Source: Salinispora cortesiana (GTDB taxonomy: Bacteria > Actinomycetota > Actinomycetes > Mycobacteriales > Micromonosporaceae). Taken from it: a stretch of DNA of 64,000 nucleotides. The stretch is taken from positions 1 to 64,000 of the forward strand of contig NZ_AXVR01000016.1 of assembly GCF_000484695.1 (NCBI RefSeq). The letters run 5' to 3'. Position 1 is the stretch's first letter, and every line of letters begins with the position of its first letter. A program made the translations under genes and the position numbers. Under the pieces are notes generated by a model that saw only the letters and a program-made list of their open reading frames with translations, was not told where the DNA came from and ran no database searches. Below are positions 31,995 to 40,654 of this stretch, piece after piece.

Positions 31995-34900
31995 ATGTCG
32001 CTGCTCGCCAGATTTAGTCTTGCCAATAGAGGGCTGATAGCCCTTGTCGCGGTGGTCACCACGGTGTTCGGAGCGTTCGCCGTACCGTCGCTGAAGCAGC
32101 AACTCCTGCCGTCGCTGGAGTTCCCGGCCGCCTTTATCGTGGCGGCCTATCCGGGCGCCGGTCCGGAGGCTGTTGAGTCACAGGTAACCGCGCCGATCGA
32201 GAACAGCCTGCAGGGCGTCACCGGGTTGGAGAAGATCACCTCCACCTCGCGCGAGGGGTCGGCGACCATCCAGGTTGAGTACGAGTTCGGTACCGATGTG
32301 GATGATGCGGTCAACCAGCTGCAGAGCGCGGTCAACCGGGTCGTCGAGCTGCCGGACGGGGTTGACCCGCAGGTCATTGCCGGCGGCACGGATGACCTGC
32401 CGGCGGTGGTGCTCGCCGCCTCCGGCGATGCCGACCAGCGGGCGCTCGGCGAGCAGCTGCGCAGTACGGTCCTGCCGGAGCTGGCCGCGATCGAGGGCGT
32501 CCGTACGGTCGACCTGACGGGCGCCCGCGACGAGGTGGTGGTGATCACACCGGATGTGGCGAAGCTCACGGCGGCCGGGATTCAGCCCAGCGCCTTCGGC
32601 GGGGCGTTGCGGGCCAACGGCGTCGCCATTCCGGCCGGCGCGGTTGTGGACGGCCAGCAGACGCTCCCGGTGCAGGTCGGCACCCCGCTGGGCACCCTCG
32701 ACGAACTGCGTGGTCTCATCCTCACCGTGGCGCCGGCTGCCCCGGTGCGCCTCGGCGACGTGGCGACGGTGGAGGAGCGGCTCACGCCGGTCACCGCGAT
32801 CACGCGTACCAACGGCCAGGAAAGCCTCGGCATCGCCGTAACCGCGACCCCGGACGGGAACGCCGTGAAGATCTCCCAGGAGATCCGGGACCGGCTCGCG
32901 GAGCTGCGCACGGCCTCCGGCGCCGAGCTGACCGTCGTCTTCGACCAGGCCCCCTTCGTCGAGAAGTCGATCAAGGGTCTCGCCACCAAGGGGCTGATCG
33001 GCCTTGTGATGGCCGCCTTGGTGATCCTGGTCTTCCTCCTCTCGGTGCGCTCCACCGTCGTCACCGCGGTCTCCATCCCGTTGTCGGTGCTGGTCGCGCT
33101 CATTGCGCTCTGGATCGGTGACTACTCACTCAACCTGCTCACCCTCGGCGCATTGACCATCGCCGTCGGCCGCGTCGTCGACGACTCGATCGTGGTGCTG
33201 GAGAACATCAAACGACATCTCGAGTACGGCGAGTCCAAGCAGGAGGCCATCCGTGCCGCGGTCCGCGAGGTGGCCGGTGCGGTGACCGCCTCCACCCTCA
33301 CCACGGTCGCCGTCTTCGCCCCGATCGCGCTGGTCGGTGGATTCATCGGGCAGCTCTTCGCGCCGTTCGCGATCACCGTCACGGTGGCGCTCCTCGCCTC
33401 GCTGCTGGTGTCGCTGACCCTCATTCCGGTGTTGGCGTACTGGTTCCTCCAACCGGCCGGCCAGACGGCGGGCGAGGCGGCGGTGCGCCGGGCGGCGGAG
33501 GAGAAGGAGCTGCGTAGTCCGCTGCAGCGCGCATACCTGCCGGTCATCGGCTTCGCCACCCGCGAGCGGTCGACCCGATGGATCACCCTCGGCCTCGGCG
33601 TCCTGGTCCTCTTCGGCACGTTCGGCCTCTCCCGCCAACTGGAGACGAACTTCCTCGACGACTCCGGCCAGGACACGATGACCATCACCCAGGAACTGCC
33701 GGCGGGCACCGGACTGGCCGGAACGGACGCGGCGGCCCAACAGGTGGAGGAGGTGCTGGCCGAGACCGAGGGCATCGAGACCTACCAGGTGACGGCGGGC
33801 GCCGGGGGCAACCCGTTTGCCGGTTCCGGCGGCAACAACGTGGCGACCTGGTCGCTTACCCTCGTGGATACCGACGCCGAGCAGATGCGCGCTGTCCTGC
33901 GCGAGAAGTTCGACGGGTTCGGTGCCGAGGCGGGTGAGTTCCGGTTCGGGGCCGGGCAGGGCGGTGCCGCCGCGAATCAGCTCGAGGTGGTCGTACAGGC
34001 TACCGATCCGGCGACCCGGACCCAGGCCATCGACGCGGCGTCGGCGGCGATGACGGAGCTGCCCGGCGTCGAGGATGTGACCACCAGCGTGGCCACCCAG
34101 GTCGGGCAGGTCGAGGTCAAGGTTGATCGGGCGAAGGCGGCGGCGGCCGGGCTCACCGAGGCGACGGTCGGGCAGCTCGTCGCGCAGGTCTTCCGGGGTG
34201 CCCCGCTGGGGCAGCTGACGATCGAGGGCCAGCAGCGGGACGTGGTCCTGCAAACCGCCCAGCCGCCAGTGTCCATCGAGCAGTTGCGGGCGCTGCCGGT
34301 CGGTGCGGTCCCGCTGGGCGCCATCGCTGAGGTGAGTGAGGTTCTCGGCCCCCAGCAGATCACCCGGATCGACGGTGCGCGCAGCGTCTCGGTGACTGGC
34401 ACGGCCACCGGCTCCGACCTCGGCGCGACCAGTCAGGAGCTGCAGGAGCGGCTGGACGCGATCGATGTCCCCGGGGCCACCTTCGTCATCGGTGGGGTCA
34501 GCGCGGACCAGGAGGAGGCCTTCGCTGATCTGGGGCTGGCGGTGCTCGCCGCGATCGCGATCGTCTTCCTGATCATGGTTGTGACCTTCCGTAGCCTGAC
34601 TCAGGCGTTGATTCTGCTGGTCTCCGTGCCGTTCGCGGCGACCGGCGCGATCGGGCTGCTGCTTGCTACCGGTACCCCGCTGGGCGTACCGGCGTTGATC
34701 GGTGTTCTCATGCTGGTCGGCATCGTGGTGACCAACGCGATCGTCCTGCTCGACCTGGTCAACCAGTACCGGGCGCAGGGCCTGGGGGTCCGGGAGGCGG
34801 TTGTCGAGGGCGGCCGGCGTCGGCTGCGCCCGATTCTGATGACCGCGGTCGCGACCATCTTCGCGCTGCTGCCGATGGCCCTCGGCCTCACCGGCGAGGG

Positions 34901-35303
34901 CGGTTTCATCTCGGAGCCCCTGGCGATCGTGGTGATCGGTGGTCTACTCAGCTCGACGTTGCTCACCCTGGTGCTGGTACCGACCCTGTACGTCATGGTC
35001 GAGCACGCCAAGGAGTCGATCCGGGACTGGCGGGCCGGTCGGCGGGGGACGCGGGCCGTGGCCGAGACCTCGGTCGCCACGTCCACCTCGGCTGCGCCGG
35101 CGGCCAGCGGGCCCGGTGCGGCCTCCCCGGCGGCCACCGAGCCGGGTGCGGCTGAGCCGGCAAGTCCAGGCGCCACCGCCACCACCACCGGGGAGGCGTC
35201 CGAACAACCGACGCCCTCGCCGGCGCTGGTTGAGGGAACCGACCAGTTTGAGGTGCTGCGACTGCCCAGAAGCCGTACCTCGCCGCTTCCGCCGGCGGAG
35301 TAG
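31995..35303 (+). CDS. HAE-type RND efflux permease (AcrB/SwrC-like)
   Basis: A 1,102-residue transporter with the full RND repeat: TM1, a large periplasmic-type loop, TM2-6, a cytoplasmic link (about 490-520), TM7, a second large loop and TM8-12. The TM4 proton-relay Asp pair is in VGRVVDDSIVVLENIK. The equivalent of AcrB Lys940 in TM10 is replaced in VGIVVTNAIVLLD, as is usual in Gram-positive SwrC-type pumps. The C-terminal 80 residues are an Ala/Thr/Pro-rich tail. No adaptor or outer-membrane gene is nearby, as expected in a Gram-positive cell. It sits between thrC and thrB. Substrate unknown. Confidence 0.92.
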   Translation: MSLLARFSLANRGLIALVAVVTTVFGAFAVPSLKQQLLPSLEFPAAFIVAAYPGAGPEAVESQVTAPIENSLQGVTGLEKITSTSREGSATIQVEYEFGTDVDDAVNQLQSAVNRVVELPDGVDPQVIAGGTDDLPAVVLAASGDADQRALGEQLRSTVLPELAAIEGVRTVDLTGARDEVVVITPDVAKLTAAGIQPSAFGGALRANGVAIPAGAVVDGQQTLPVQVGTPLGTLDELRGLILTVAPAAPVRLGDVATVEERLTPVTAITRTNGQESLGIAVTATPDGNAVKISQEIRDRLAELRTASGAELTVVFDQAPFVEKSIKGLATKGLIGLVMAALVILVFLLSVRSTVVTAVSIPLSVLVALIALWIGDYSLNLLTLGALTIAVGRVVDDSIVVLENIKRHLEYGESKQEAIRAAVREVAGAVTASTLTTVAVFAPIALVGGFIGQLFAPFAITVTVALLASLLVSLTLIPVLAYWFLQPAGQTAGEAAVRRAAEEKELRSPLQRAYLPVIGFATRERSTRWITLGLGVLVLFGTFGLSRQLETNFLDDSGQDTMTITQELPAGTGLAGTDAAAQQVEEVLAETEGIETYQVTAGAGGNPFAGSGGNNVATWSLTLVDTDAEQMRAVLREKFDGFGAEAGEFRFGAGQGGAAANQLEVVVQATDPATRTQAIDAASAAMTELPGVEDVTTSVATQVGQVEVKVDRAKAAAAGLTEATVGQLVAQVFRGAPLGQLTIEGQQRDVVLQTAQPPVSIEQLRALPVGAVPLGAIAEVSEVLGPQQITRIDGARSVSVTGTATGSDLGATSQELQERLDAIDVPGATFVIGGVSADQEEAFADLGLAVLAAIAIVFLIMVVTFRSLTQALILLVSVPFAATGAIGLLLATGTPLGVPALIGVLMLVGIVVTNAIVLLDLVNQYRAQGLGVREAVVEGGRRRLRPILMTAVATIFALLPMALGLTGEGGFISEPLAIVVIGGLLSSTLLTLVLVPTLYVMVEHAKESIRDWRAGRRGTRAVAETSVATSTSAAPAASGPGAASPAATEPGAAEPASPGATATTTGEASEQPTPSPALVEGTDQFEVLRLPRSRTSPLPPAE

Positions 35304-35315
35304 CGGCCCTGGCCC

Positions 35316-35350
35316 GCGGACGCCCTCGACAGTTGGTCGAGGGCGTCCGC
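35316..35350 (+). terminator. Strong terminator after the RND gene
   Basis: A 15-bp perfect stem (35316-35330 with 35336-35350) and five-base loop lies 12 bases after the stop. Confidence 0.8.
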
Positions 35351-35406
35351 GCCGTTTCCGGGCCCCTGCTGTCCGCACGATGACCGAAGCGCGGCACGGC
35401 GGTGGA

Positions 35407-35412
35407 TAGGGT
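35407..35412 (+). promoter_or_regulatory. -10 box of leaderless MFS transcript
   Basis: TAGGGT is six bases before ATG 35419, and no ribosome-binding site is present. Confidence 0.6.
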
Positions 35413-35418
35413 TCGGGG

Positions 35419-36660
35419 ATGCCGTCCGTCCTCTCGGTCCTGCGTCGTAACCGGAATTTCCGCAAACTGCTCTTGGCCGAGCTGATGGTCTTCGGCGTTG
35501 ACTGGTTCGTCATGGTGCCGTTGCTGGTGCTCTTGCCGGCGTTGACCGGCAGCGGCGTGTGGGGTGCGCTGCTGCTGGCCATGGACACCGGCATCGTGGC
35601 GCTGCTGCTGCCGTACACCGGGGCGGTCGCGGACCGGTTCGACCGTCGCCGGATCATGATCGGAGCCAACATCGCCGCGCTGGTCGGCGTCCTGCTGCTG
35701 CTCGGCGTACGCGATGCCAACACCGCCTGGCTGGCGTTGGTCGGGATCGGGGTGGTGGCGGTAGCCAAGGCGTTCTACTCGCCGGCCGCCCAGGCCGCGC
35801 TGCCAAACGTGCTGGACCGGGACGAGTTGGCTGCGGGTAATGCGGTTGCGGGTTCGGCGTGGGGCACGATGACGATTGTCGGGGCGTCGCTGGGTGGTGT
35901 GCTGAGCAGCGCCACCGGACCGTACGTCGCCTTCTGGGTCGCCGCCGGCGGCCTGGTCCTGGCGGCGGTCCTGGCCGGGATGATCCGTCGGCCGCTGCAG
36001 GCTCCCCGAGATCGGGACCGGCCGGTACAGCCGACCTGGGCGGCTGTTCGGGAGGCGCTCGGCTACATCGGCCACCGGCCCCGGGTGCTGGCGTTGGTGA
36101 CGGTGAAGTCGGCGGTCGGTCTCGGTAATGGGGTGTTGACGGTCTTTCCCCTGCTGGCAGCGACCTATGGGGCAGGCCCGATCGGTGCCGGTCTGCTCTT
36201 CGCGGTACGTGGGGCGGGGGCTCTGGTCGGTCCGATCCTGATGCGACGGGTCCTGGGCAACCGGGCCTGGCTGCTGCCGGGCCTGGCACTGTCCATGTCG
36301 CTGTACGGGCTGGCCTATCTGGGCACCTCGGTGGTGAACTGGTTCCCGCTGGTGCTCGCGTTGGTCTTTGTGGCGCACTTCGCCGGGGGCAGTAACTGGG
36401 TCATGTCCAACTACGCCCTCCAGGGCGAGGTCCCGGATCGGCTACGGGGGCGGGTCTTCGCCACCGACATGATGCTGGCGACCCTTGCCATCTCGGTGAG
36501 CCAGCTGGTGGTGGCATCGGTGATCGACGTGGTGGACGAACGGGTGGTGCTGGCCGGTGGCGGTCTGGTCACCCTGGTCTACGCGATCGGCTGGCGGGTG
36601 GCGACCCGCCGCCTTTCGCTGACCGGGCCGGTCGCCGATTCGGAGTCGGCGCTGCGCTGA
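35419..36660 (+). CDS. Major facilitator superfamily exporter
   Basis: A 413-residue protein with twelve predicted TM helices. The loop-2/3 motif is GAVADRFDRRRIM (about 67-79), typical of proton-driven drug and siderophore exporters (EntS/MFS_3-like). The C-terminal half repeats the pattern less clearly (LRGRVFATDMM). It lies between an RND pump and thrB but has its own leaderless promoter and follows a strong terminator, so it is an independent unit. Substrate unknown. Confidence 0.88.
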   Translation: MPSVLSVLRRNRNFRKLLLAELMVFGVDWFVMVPLLVLLPALTGSGVWGALLLAMDTGIVALLLPYTGAVADRFDRRRIMIGANIAALVGVLLLLGVRDANTAWLALVGIGVVAVAKAFYSPAAQAALPNVLDRDELAAGNAVAGSAWGTMTIVGASLGGVLSSATGPYVAFWVAAGGLVLAAVLAGMIRRPLQAPRDRDRPVQPTWAAVREALGYIGHRPRVLALVTVKSAVGLGNGVLTVFPLLAATYGAGPIGAGLLFAVRGAGALVGPILMRRVLGNRAWLLPGLALSMSLYGLAYLGTSVVNWFPLVLALVFVAHFAGGSNWVMSNYALQGEVPDRLRGRVFATDMMLATLAISVSQLVVASVIDVVDERVVLAGGGLVTLVYAIGWRVATRRLSLTGPVADSESALR

Positions 36661-36738
36661 CCTGCCGAGGGTTCTCCGCCCGCTATCTTCCCGACAGTCG
36701 GGCCGGGGGCGGTGGTTTGGAACGTCGGTGCGCGGTCC

Positions 36739-36744
36739 TAGCAT
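36739..36744 (+). promoter_or_regulatory. -10 box of leaderless thrB transcript
   Basis: TAGCAT is followed by six bases and GTG 36751. It gives thrB its own promoter, separate from hom-thrC. Confidence 0.6.
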
Positions 36745-36750
36745 GAGCGC

Positions 36751-37695
36751 GTGTCCACTAACTTCAAGCCCGGTCCGGTCCGGGTGCGAGTCGCTGCCAC
36801 GAGCGCCAATCTGGGGCCGGGTTTCGACGCCGTCGGGCTCGCCCTTGGACTCTACGACGACGTCTGTGCCGAGGTTACCGCTGACGGTGTCACCGTGCAG
36901 GTGGTCGGCGAGGGCGCCGGTGATCTGCCCAGCGACGAGCGGCACCTCGTCGTGGGCGCGATGCGGGCCGCCTTTGCCGAGTGCGGCAGCCAGCCAGCGG
37001 GGCTGGCGGTGGAGTGCGTCAATCGGATTCCCCAGGCGCGTGGCCTCGGCTCGTCCTCGGCGGCGATCGTAGCCGGGGTGCTGCTGGCCCGGGCGTTGGT
37101 GCGCGACGGGCGGCAGCGGCTGGACGACGCGGCCGTGCTCCGTCTCGCGGCCCGGCTCGAGGGCCACCCGGACAATGTGGCGCCCTGCCTGCTGGGTGGG
37201 TTCACCGTCGCGTGGACCGAGCCGGAGGGCGCCCGAGCGGTGTCGCTTCCGGTCGCCGCCGGGGTCCGGCCGACGGTGTTCGTGCCGACGGAGCGGGGGC
37301 TCACAGCCGCCGCGCGGGCCGCGCTGCCGGCCACTGTGCCGCACCAGGATGCGGCGCACAACGCTGGCCGGGCCGCCCTGCTGGTCCATGCGCTCGGTGC
37401 CGCGCCGGAACTGTTGCTGCCGGCCACGGTTGACCGGTTGCACCAGGACTACCGGGCCGAGAGCATGCCGGCGACGGCCGCGCTGGTTGCCGAGCTACGC
37501 GCGGCGGATGTGCCAGCGGTGGTGTCTGGGGCCGGCCCGACTGTGCTGGCGCTGCGCGATCCCCCCGCCGACCTGGAAACGGGGCCAGAATGGCAGGTTT
37601 GGTCGTTGCCGGTAGAGGTGCACGGCGCCCGGGTTGGGCGAGGTAGACTGGGACACGCGGAGCGGGATCCTGTTGCCGCAGGTCGGAAGAGTTGA
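36751..37695 (+). CDS. thrB: Homoserine kinase
   Basis: A 314-residue GHMP kinase that phosphorylates homoserine for threonine synthase. GHMP motif 1 is VAATSANLGPGFDAVGLAL (about 13-31), motif 2 is PQARGLGSSSAAIVAG (about 94-109), the ATP loop, and motif 3 is VVSGAGPTVLAL (about 257-268). GTG 36751 fits leaderless initiation. It is separated from thrC by two transporter genes, about 4.9 kb. rho follows after a long leader. Confidence 0.95.
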   Translation: MSTNFKPGPVRVRVAATSANLGPGFDAVGLALGLYDDVCAEVTADGVTVQVVGEGAGDLPSDERHLVVGAMRAAFAECGSQPAGLAVECVNRIPQARGLGSSSAAIVAGVLLARALVRDGRQRLDDAAVLRLAARLEGHPDNVAPCLLGGFTVAWTEPEGARAVSLPVAAGVRPTVFVPTERGLTAAARAALPATVPHQDAAHNAGRAALLVHALGAAPELLLPATVDRLHQDYRAESMPATAALVAELRAADVPAVVSGAGPTVLALRDPPADLETGPEWQVWSLPVEVHGARVGRGRLGHAERDPVAAGRKS

Positions 37696-37988
37696 TTACG
37701 CTCTAGACTTAGCACAGCCGCGAAGCACGCGATTTTCCTACGGGTCGGCGCACCCCCGAAGCTGTCGGCGGTCTGCCCGTCACCCCTGCCTAGACACGCC
37801 GCACCGCAGTGCGCACCGGTCGCGGCAGACGGCGAGCCCGTCCTCATCACCTCGGTGAGTCGGGAAGGCGACCGGCTGCTGTGTCACCATCTCCCGCGAC
37901 GCGTCCATGCGAGGCGGGTGCACCGAGGCCGCCCGGCCACCTGTTTGTCGATCCCGGGCAGTCCCGGCCTATCGAGGGAAGGATTCCA
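37696..37988 (+). promoter_or_regulatory. Long 5' leader of rho
   Basis: This 293-base gap has no convincing gene. TTGCCG (37673) and TACGCT (37697) are 18 bases apart and may be the promoter, which would give an untranslated leader of about 280 bases. Long leaders subject to Rho-dependent autoregulation are known for rho in other bacteria. The leader is GC-rich with several possible stems. The RBS AAGGA precedes TTG 37989. Confidence 0.45.
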
Positions 37989-40010
37989 TTGAGCGACACC
38001 ACCGACGTGACGTCGGATGTTTCCAACGTCGCTGGCGATGCCACGACCGCTGCTCCCACCCGTCGTCGGCGTAGCGGCACAGGTCTGTCGGCGATGCTGC
38101 TGCCGGAGCTTCAGAGCCTGGCCGCGTCGCTCGGCATCTCGGGCACGGCTCGCATGCGCAAGGGTGAGCTGATCAGCGCGATCACCGAGCGCCAGAGTGG
38201 CGGGGCAGCCACCGGAACCCCTCGACCGCGGGCCGAGGTTGCGGCTGCTGCGACCCCTGCCCGGGGGGAGGTTCACGCGGAGGTCTGGGAATCGGGCGAG
38301 CGGCCGGAGACCGAGTCGCGTCCTGCCGAGTCGTCGACAACCACGCCGACCACGTCGACCACCGGCCGCGCCCGTGGCCGACGTGGTCGGGCAGTCAGTG
38401 AGGCCGGTGAGGCCCGCGCCGAGACGCGTACGGAGGGTGCCGAGGCCGGCGAACGCCGGGAGCGGGGTGAGGGCCGCGGTGGCCGGGACCGTGCCGACCG
38501 TGCCGACCGTGCCGACCGTGCCGACCGTGCTGAGCGTGCCGACCGTGCCGAGCGTGGCGACCGTGCTGAGCGTGCCGAGCGTGGCGACCGTGCTGAGCGT
38601 GCCGACCGTGCCGAGCGTGGCGACCGTGGCGACCGTGCTGAGCATGGTGACCGTGGTGACCGTGGTGAGCGTGGTGACCGTGCTCGGGGCGAGCGTGGCG
38701 ACCGTGCCGAGCGTGGCGACCGGAACGACCGGAACGACCGGGGCCAGCGTGACAACGATGGCGAGGAGGAGAACGAGGGCGGCGGTCGGCGTGGCCGGCG
38801 CAGTCGCTTCCGGGACCGTCGGCGCGGCCGTGGCGACCGGGACGGCGATGGCGGTCGGGAGCCCCAGGTCAGCGAGGACGACGTCCTCGTCCCAGTGGCA
38901 GGCATCATCGATGTGCTCGACAACTACGCCTTCGTCCGCACCACCGGCTATCTTGCCGGGCCGAATGATGTTTACGTCTCGATGTCCCAGATCAAGCGGT
39001 ATGGTCTGCGGCGCGGTGACGCGATCACCGGTGCCGTGCGTGCGGCGCGGGAGGGCGAGCAGCGGCGGGACAAGTACAACCCGCTGGTCCGACTGGACAC
39101 CATCAACGGGATGGAGCCGGAGGAGGCGAAGCGCCGACCGGAGTTCTATCGCCTGACCCCGCTCTACCCGCAGGAGCGGCTGCGGTTGGAGAGCGAGCCG
39201 CACATCCTCACCACTCGAGTGATCGACCTGGTGATGCCGATCGGTAAGGGACAGCGGGCGCTCATCGTTTCGCCGCCCAAGGCCGGTAAGACGATGGTGT
39301 TGCAGGCGATCGCGAACGCGATCACCCACAACAACCCGGAGTGCCACCTGATGGTGGTGTTGGTGGACGAGCGCCCAGAAGAGGTCACCGACATGCAGCG
39401 GTCGGTGAAGGGTGAGGTCGTCGCGGCCACCTTCGACCGTCCGCCGCAGGACCACACCACCGTCGCCGAGCTGGCGATCGAGCGGGCGAAGCGGCTGGTT
39501 GAGCTGGGCCACGACGTGGTCGTGCTGCTCGACTCGGTGACGCGGCTCGGCCGGTCGTACAACCTGGCGGCGCCGGCCAGCGGCCGGATCATGTCGGGTG
39601 GTATCGACTCCACCGCGCTGTACCCGCCCAAGCGGTTCCTCGGTGCGGCCCGCAACATCGAAAACGGCGGTTCGCTGACCATCCTCGCCACCGCGCTGGT
39701 GGAGACCGGTTCGACGGCGGACACGGTCATCTTCGAGGAGTTCAAGGGCACCGGCAACGCGGAGTTGAAGCTGGACCGGAAGATCGCCGACAAGCGGACC
39801 TTCCCGGCCATCGACATCCACCCGTCCGGTACGCGCAAGGAGGAGATCCTGCTCGCGCCGGAGGAACTGGCCATCGTCCACAAGCTTCGGAAGGTGCTGC
39901 ACGCGCTGGACTCGCAGGCCGCGCTGGACCTGCTACTGGACCGGCTCAAGCAGTCGCGGACCAACATCGAGTTCCTGATGCAGATTGCGAAGTCGACGCC
40001 CGGGGAGTGA
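37989..40010 (+). CDS. rho: Transcription termination factor Rho with large basic/acidic insertion
   Basis: A 673-residue Rho helicase. The N-terminal SAP-like domain (about 35-67: LPELQSLAASLGISGTARM) precedes a long low-complexity insertion (about 70-300) whose core is repeated Arg-Ala-Asp, Arg-Ala-Glu and Arg-Gly-Asp tripeptides (about 167-254). The RNA-binding domain follows from VSEDDVLVPVAGIIDVLD. The ATPase has Walker A SPPKAGKT (about 428-435) and Walker B VVVLLDSVTRL. Rho unwinds nascent RNA to end transcription. Actinobacterial Rho often has such insertions, which add RNA affinity. TTG 37989 with its GAAGGA site is chosen; a frame from 37809 runs through the leader and is rejected. 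Confidence 0.95.
   Translation: MSDTTDVTSDVSNVAGDATTAAPTRRRRSGTGLSAMLLPELQSLAASLGISGTARMRKGELISAITERQSGGAATGTPRPRAEVAAAATPARGEVHAEVWESGERPETESRPAESSTTTPTTSTTGRARGRRGRAVSEAGEARAETRTEGAEAGERRERGEGRGGRDRADRADRADRADRAERADRAERGDRAERAERGDRAERADRAERGDRGDRAEHGDRGDRGERGDRARGERGDRAERGDRNDRNDRGQRDNDGEEENEGGGRRGRRSRFRDRRRGRGDRDGDGGREPQVSEDDVLVPVAGIIDVLDNYAFVRTTGYLAGPNDVYVSMSQIKRYGLRRGDAITGAVRAAREGEQRRDKYNPLVRLDTINGMEPEEAKRRPEFYRLTPLYPQERLRLESEPHILTTRVIDLVMPIGKGQRALIVSPPKAGKTMVLQAIANAITHNNPECHLMVVLVDERPEEVTDMQRSVKGEVVAATFDRPPQDHTTVAELAIERAKRLVELGHDVVVLLDSVTRLGRSYNLAAPASGRIMSGGIDSTALYPPKRFLGAARNIENGGSLTILATALVETGSTADTVIFEEFKGTGNAELKLDRKIADKRTFPAIDIHPSGTRKEEILLAPEELAIVHKLRKVLHALDSQAALDLLLDRLKQSRTNIEFLMQIAKSTPGE
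38488..38750 (+). repeat. 9-bp tandem repeats inside rho
   Basis: About 29 imperfect units of the form CGTGCCGAC or CGTGGCGAC encode Arg-(Ala/Gly)-(Asp/Glu). Identical neighbouring units make slippage likely, so copy number probably varies among strains. The array stays open in several frames and on the opposite strand, which creates spurious long ORFs. Confidence 0.9.
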
Positions 40011-40316
40011 GCCCCAGGTCGGCCCGGGGCGCGGCCGCGTGGGTCGTGCCCCGGCGCCGGTAACAGCGGCGAGACTGCGGCGGGTTGTGCGCGTACCCGG
40101 AACGGGACCGCCGGGGCGAATGCTCGGCGGCGGATCGGGGAATGCGGTGGTACGGGCCGACGTTTGCGCTGCCAGTGCCGCGGTTCGGCCCGCCTGCCGA
40201 GCCGACCTGCCCCCGTGGCAGACTGGTTAGTCGGCCACTGGTTCCGGTTCACGCCCGATCCGCGTACACCCGCGGCCGGGCGACCCGGCGACCACCAACG
40301 AGAGGACCGAGGCGAC
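40011..40316 (+). other. 306-base gap between rho and rpmE
   Basis: No gene is supported here. GC-rich inverted segments in the first 60 bases (CCGGGGC near 40025 and GCCCCGG near 40048) may form the rho terminator. The last 100 bases should hold the rpmE promoter, but I could not identify a convincing -10. No riboswitch was recognised. Confidence 0.4.
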
Positions 40317-40541
40317 ATGAAGCCCAACATCCACCCGGAGTACGTGACCACCGAGGTCGTCTGCTCCTGCGGTAACACCTTCACCACCCGCAGCACCGCC
40401 AAGGGCGGTTCCATCCACGTGGAGACCTGCAGCGCCTGCCACCCGTTCTACACCGGTAAGCAGCGCGTTCTGGACACCGCCGGCCGGGTGGCCAAGTTCC
40501 AGCAGAAGTACGCCAAGGTTCAGGCCAAGAAGGGCAAGTAA
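40317..40541 (+). CDS. rpmE: Ribosomal protein L31 (zinc-binding form)
   Basis: A 74-residue L31, which bridges the 50S and 30S subunits. Cys16, Cys18, Cys38 and Cys41 (CSCG and CSACH) make this the zinc-binding C+ type, the form expressed when zinc is sufficient. No Zur box was recognised upstream. ATG 40317 follows GACCGAGGCGAC. It is 113 bases upstream of prfA, the usual rho-rpmE-prfA order. Confidence 0.97.
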   Translation: MKPNIHPEYVTTEVVCSCGNTFTTRSTAKGGSIHVETCSACHPFYTGKQRVLDTAGRVAKFQQKYAKVQAKKGK

Positions 40542-40654
40542 CGCCCAACGCGGCGCCCGTGTCCGGTTTCCTGTCCGGGCGCGGGCGCTGTCCGTATTCC
40601 GCCCCGGTTCCGGGGCGTCGCCGTCCAGCGCCGTTGTCGAAGGAGTAGCTGTCC

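Noticed and set aside
37809-37988. Upstream extension of Rho by 60 residues
   Set aside because: It reads through the leader and lacks family similarity. TTG 37989 has an AAGGA site and begins a typical Rho N-terminus.
37884-39902. A 672-codon minus-strand frame opposite rho, rich in Val-Thr repeats
   Set aside because: It is the antisense shadow of the 9-bp repeat array and the rho coding bias; rho itself is unambiguous on the plus strand.
40011-40316. Riboswitch or small RNA before rpmE
   Set aside because: No conserved riboswitch core or Zur-like palindrome could be recognised; only GC-rich stems are visible.
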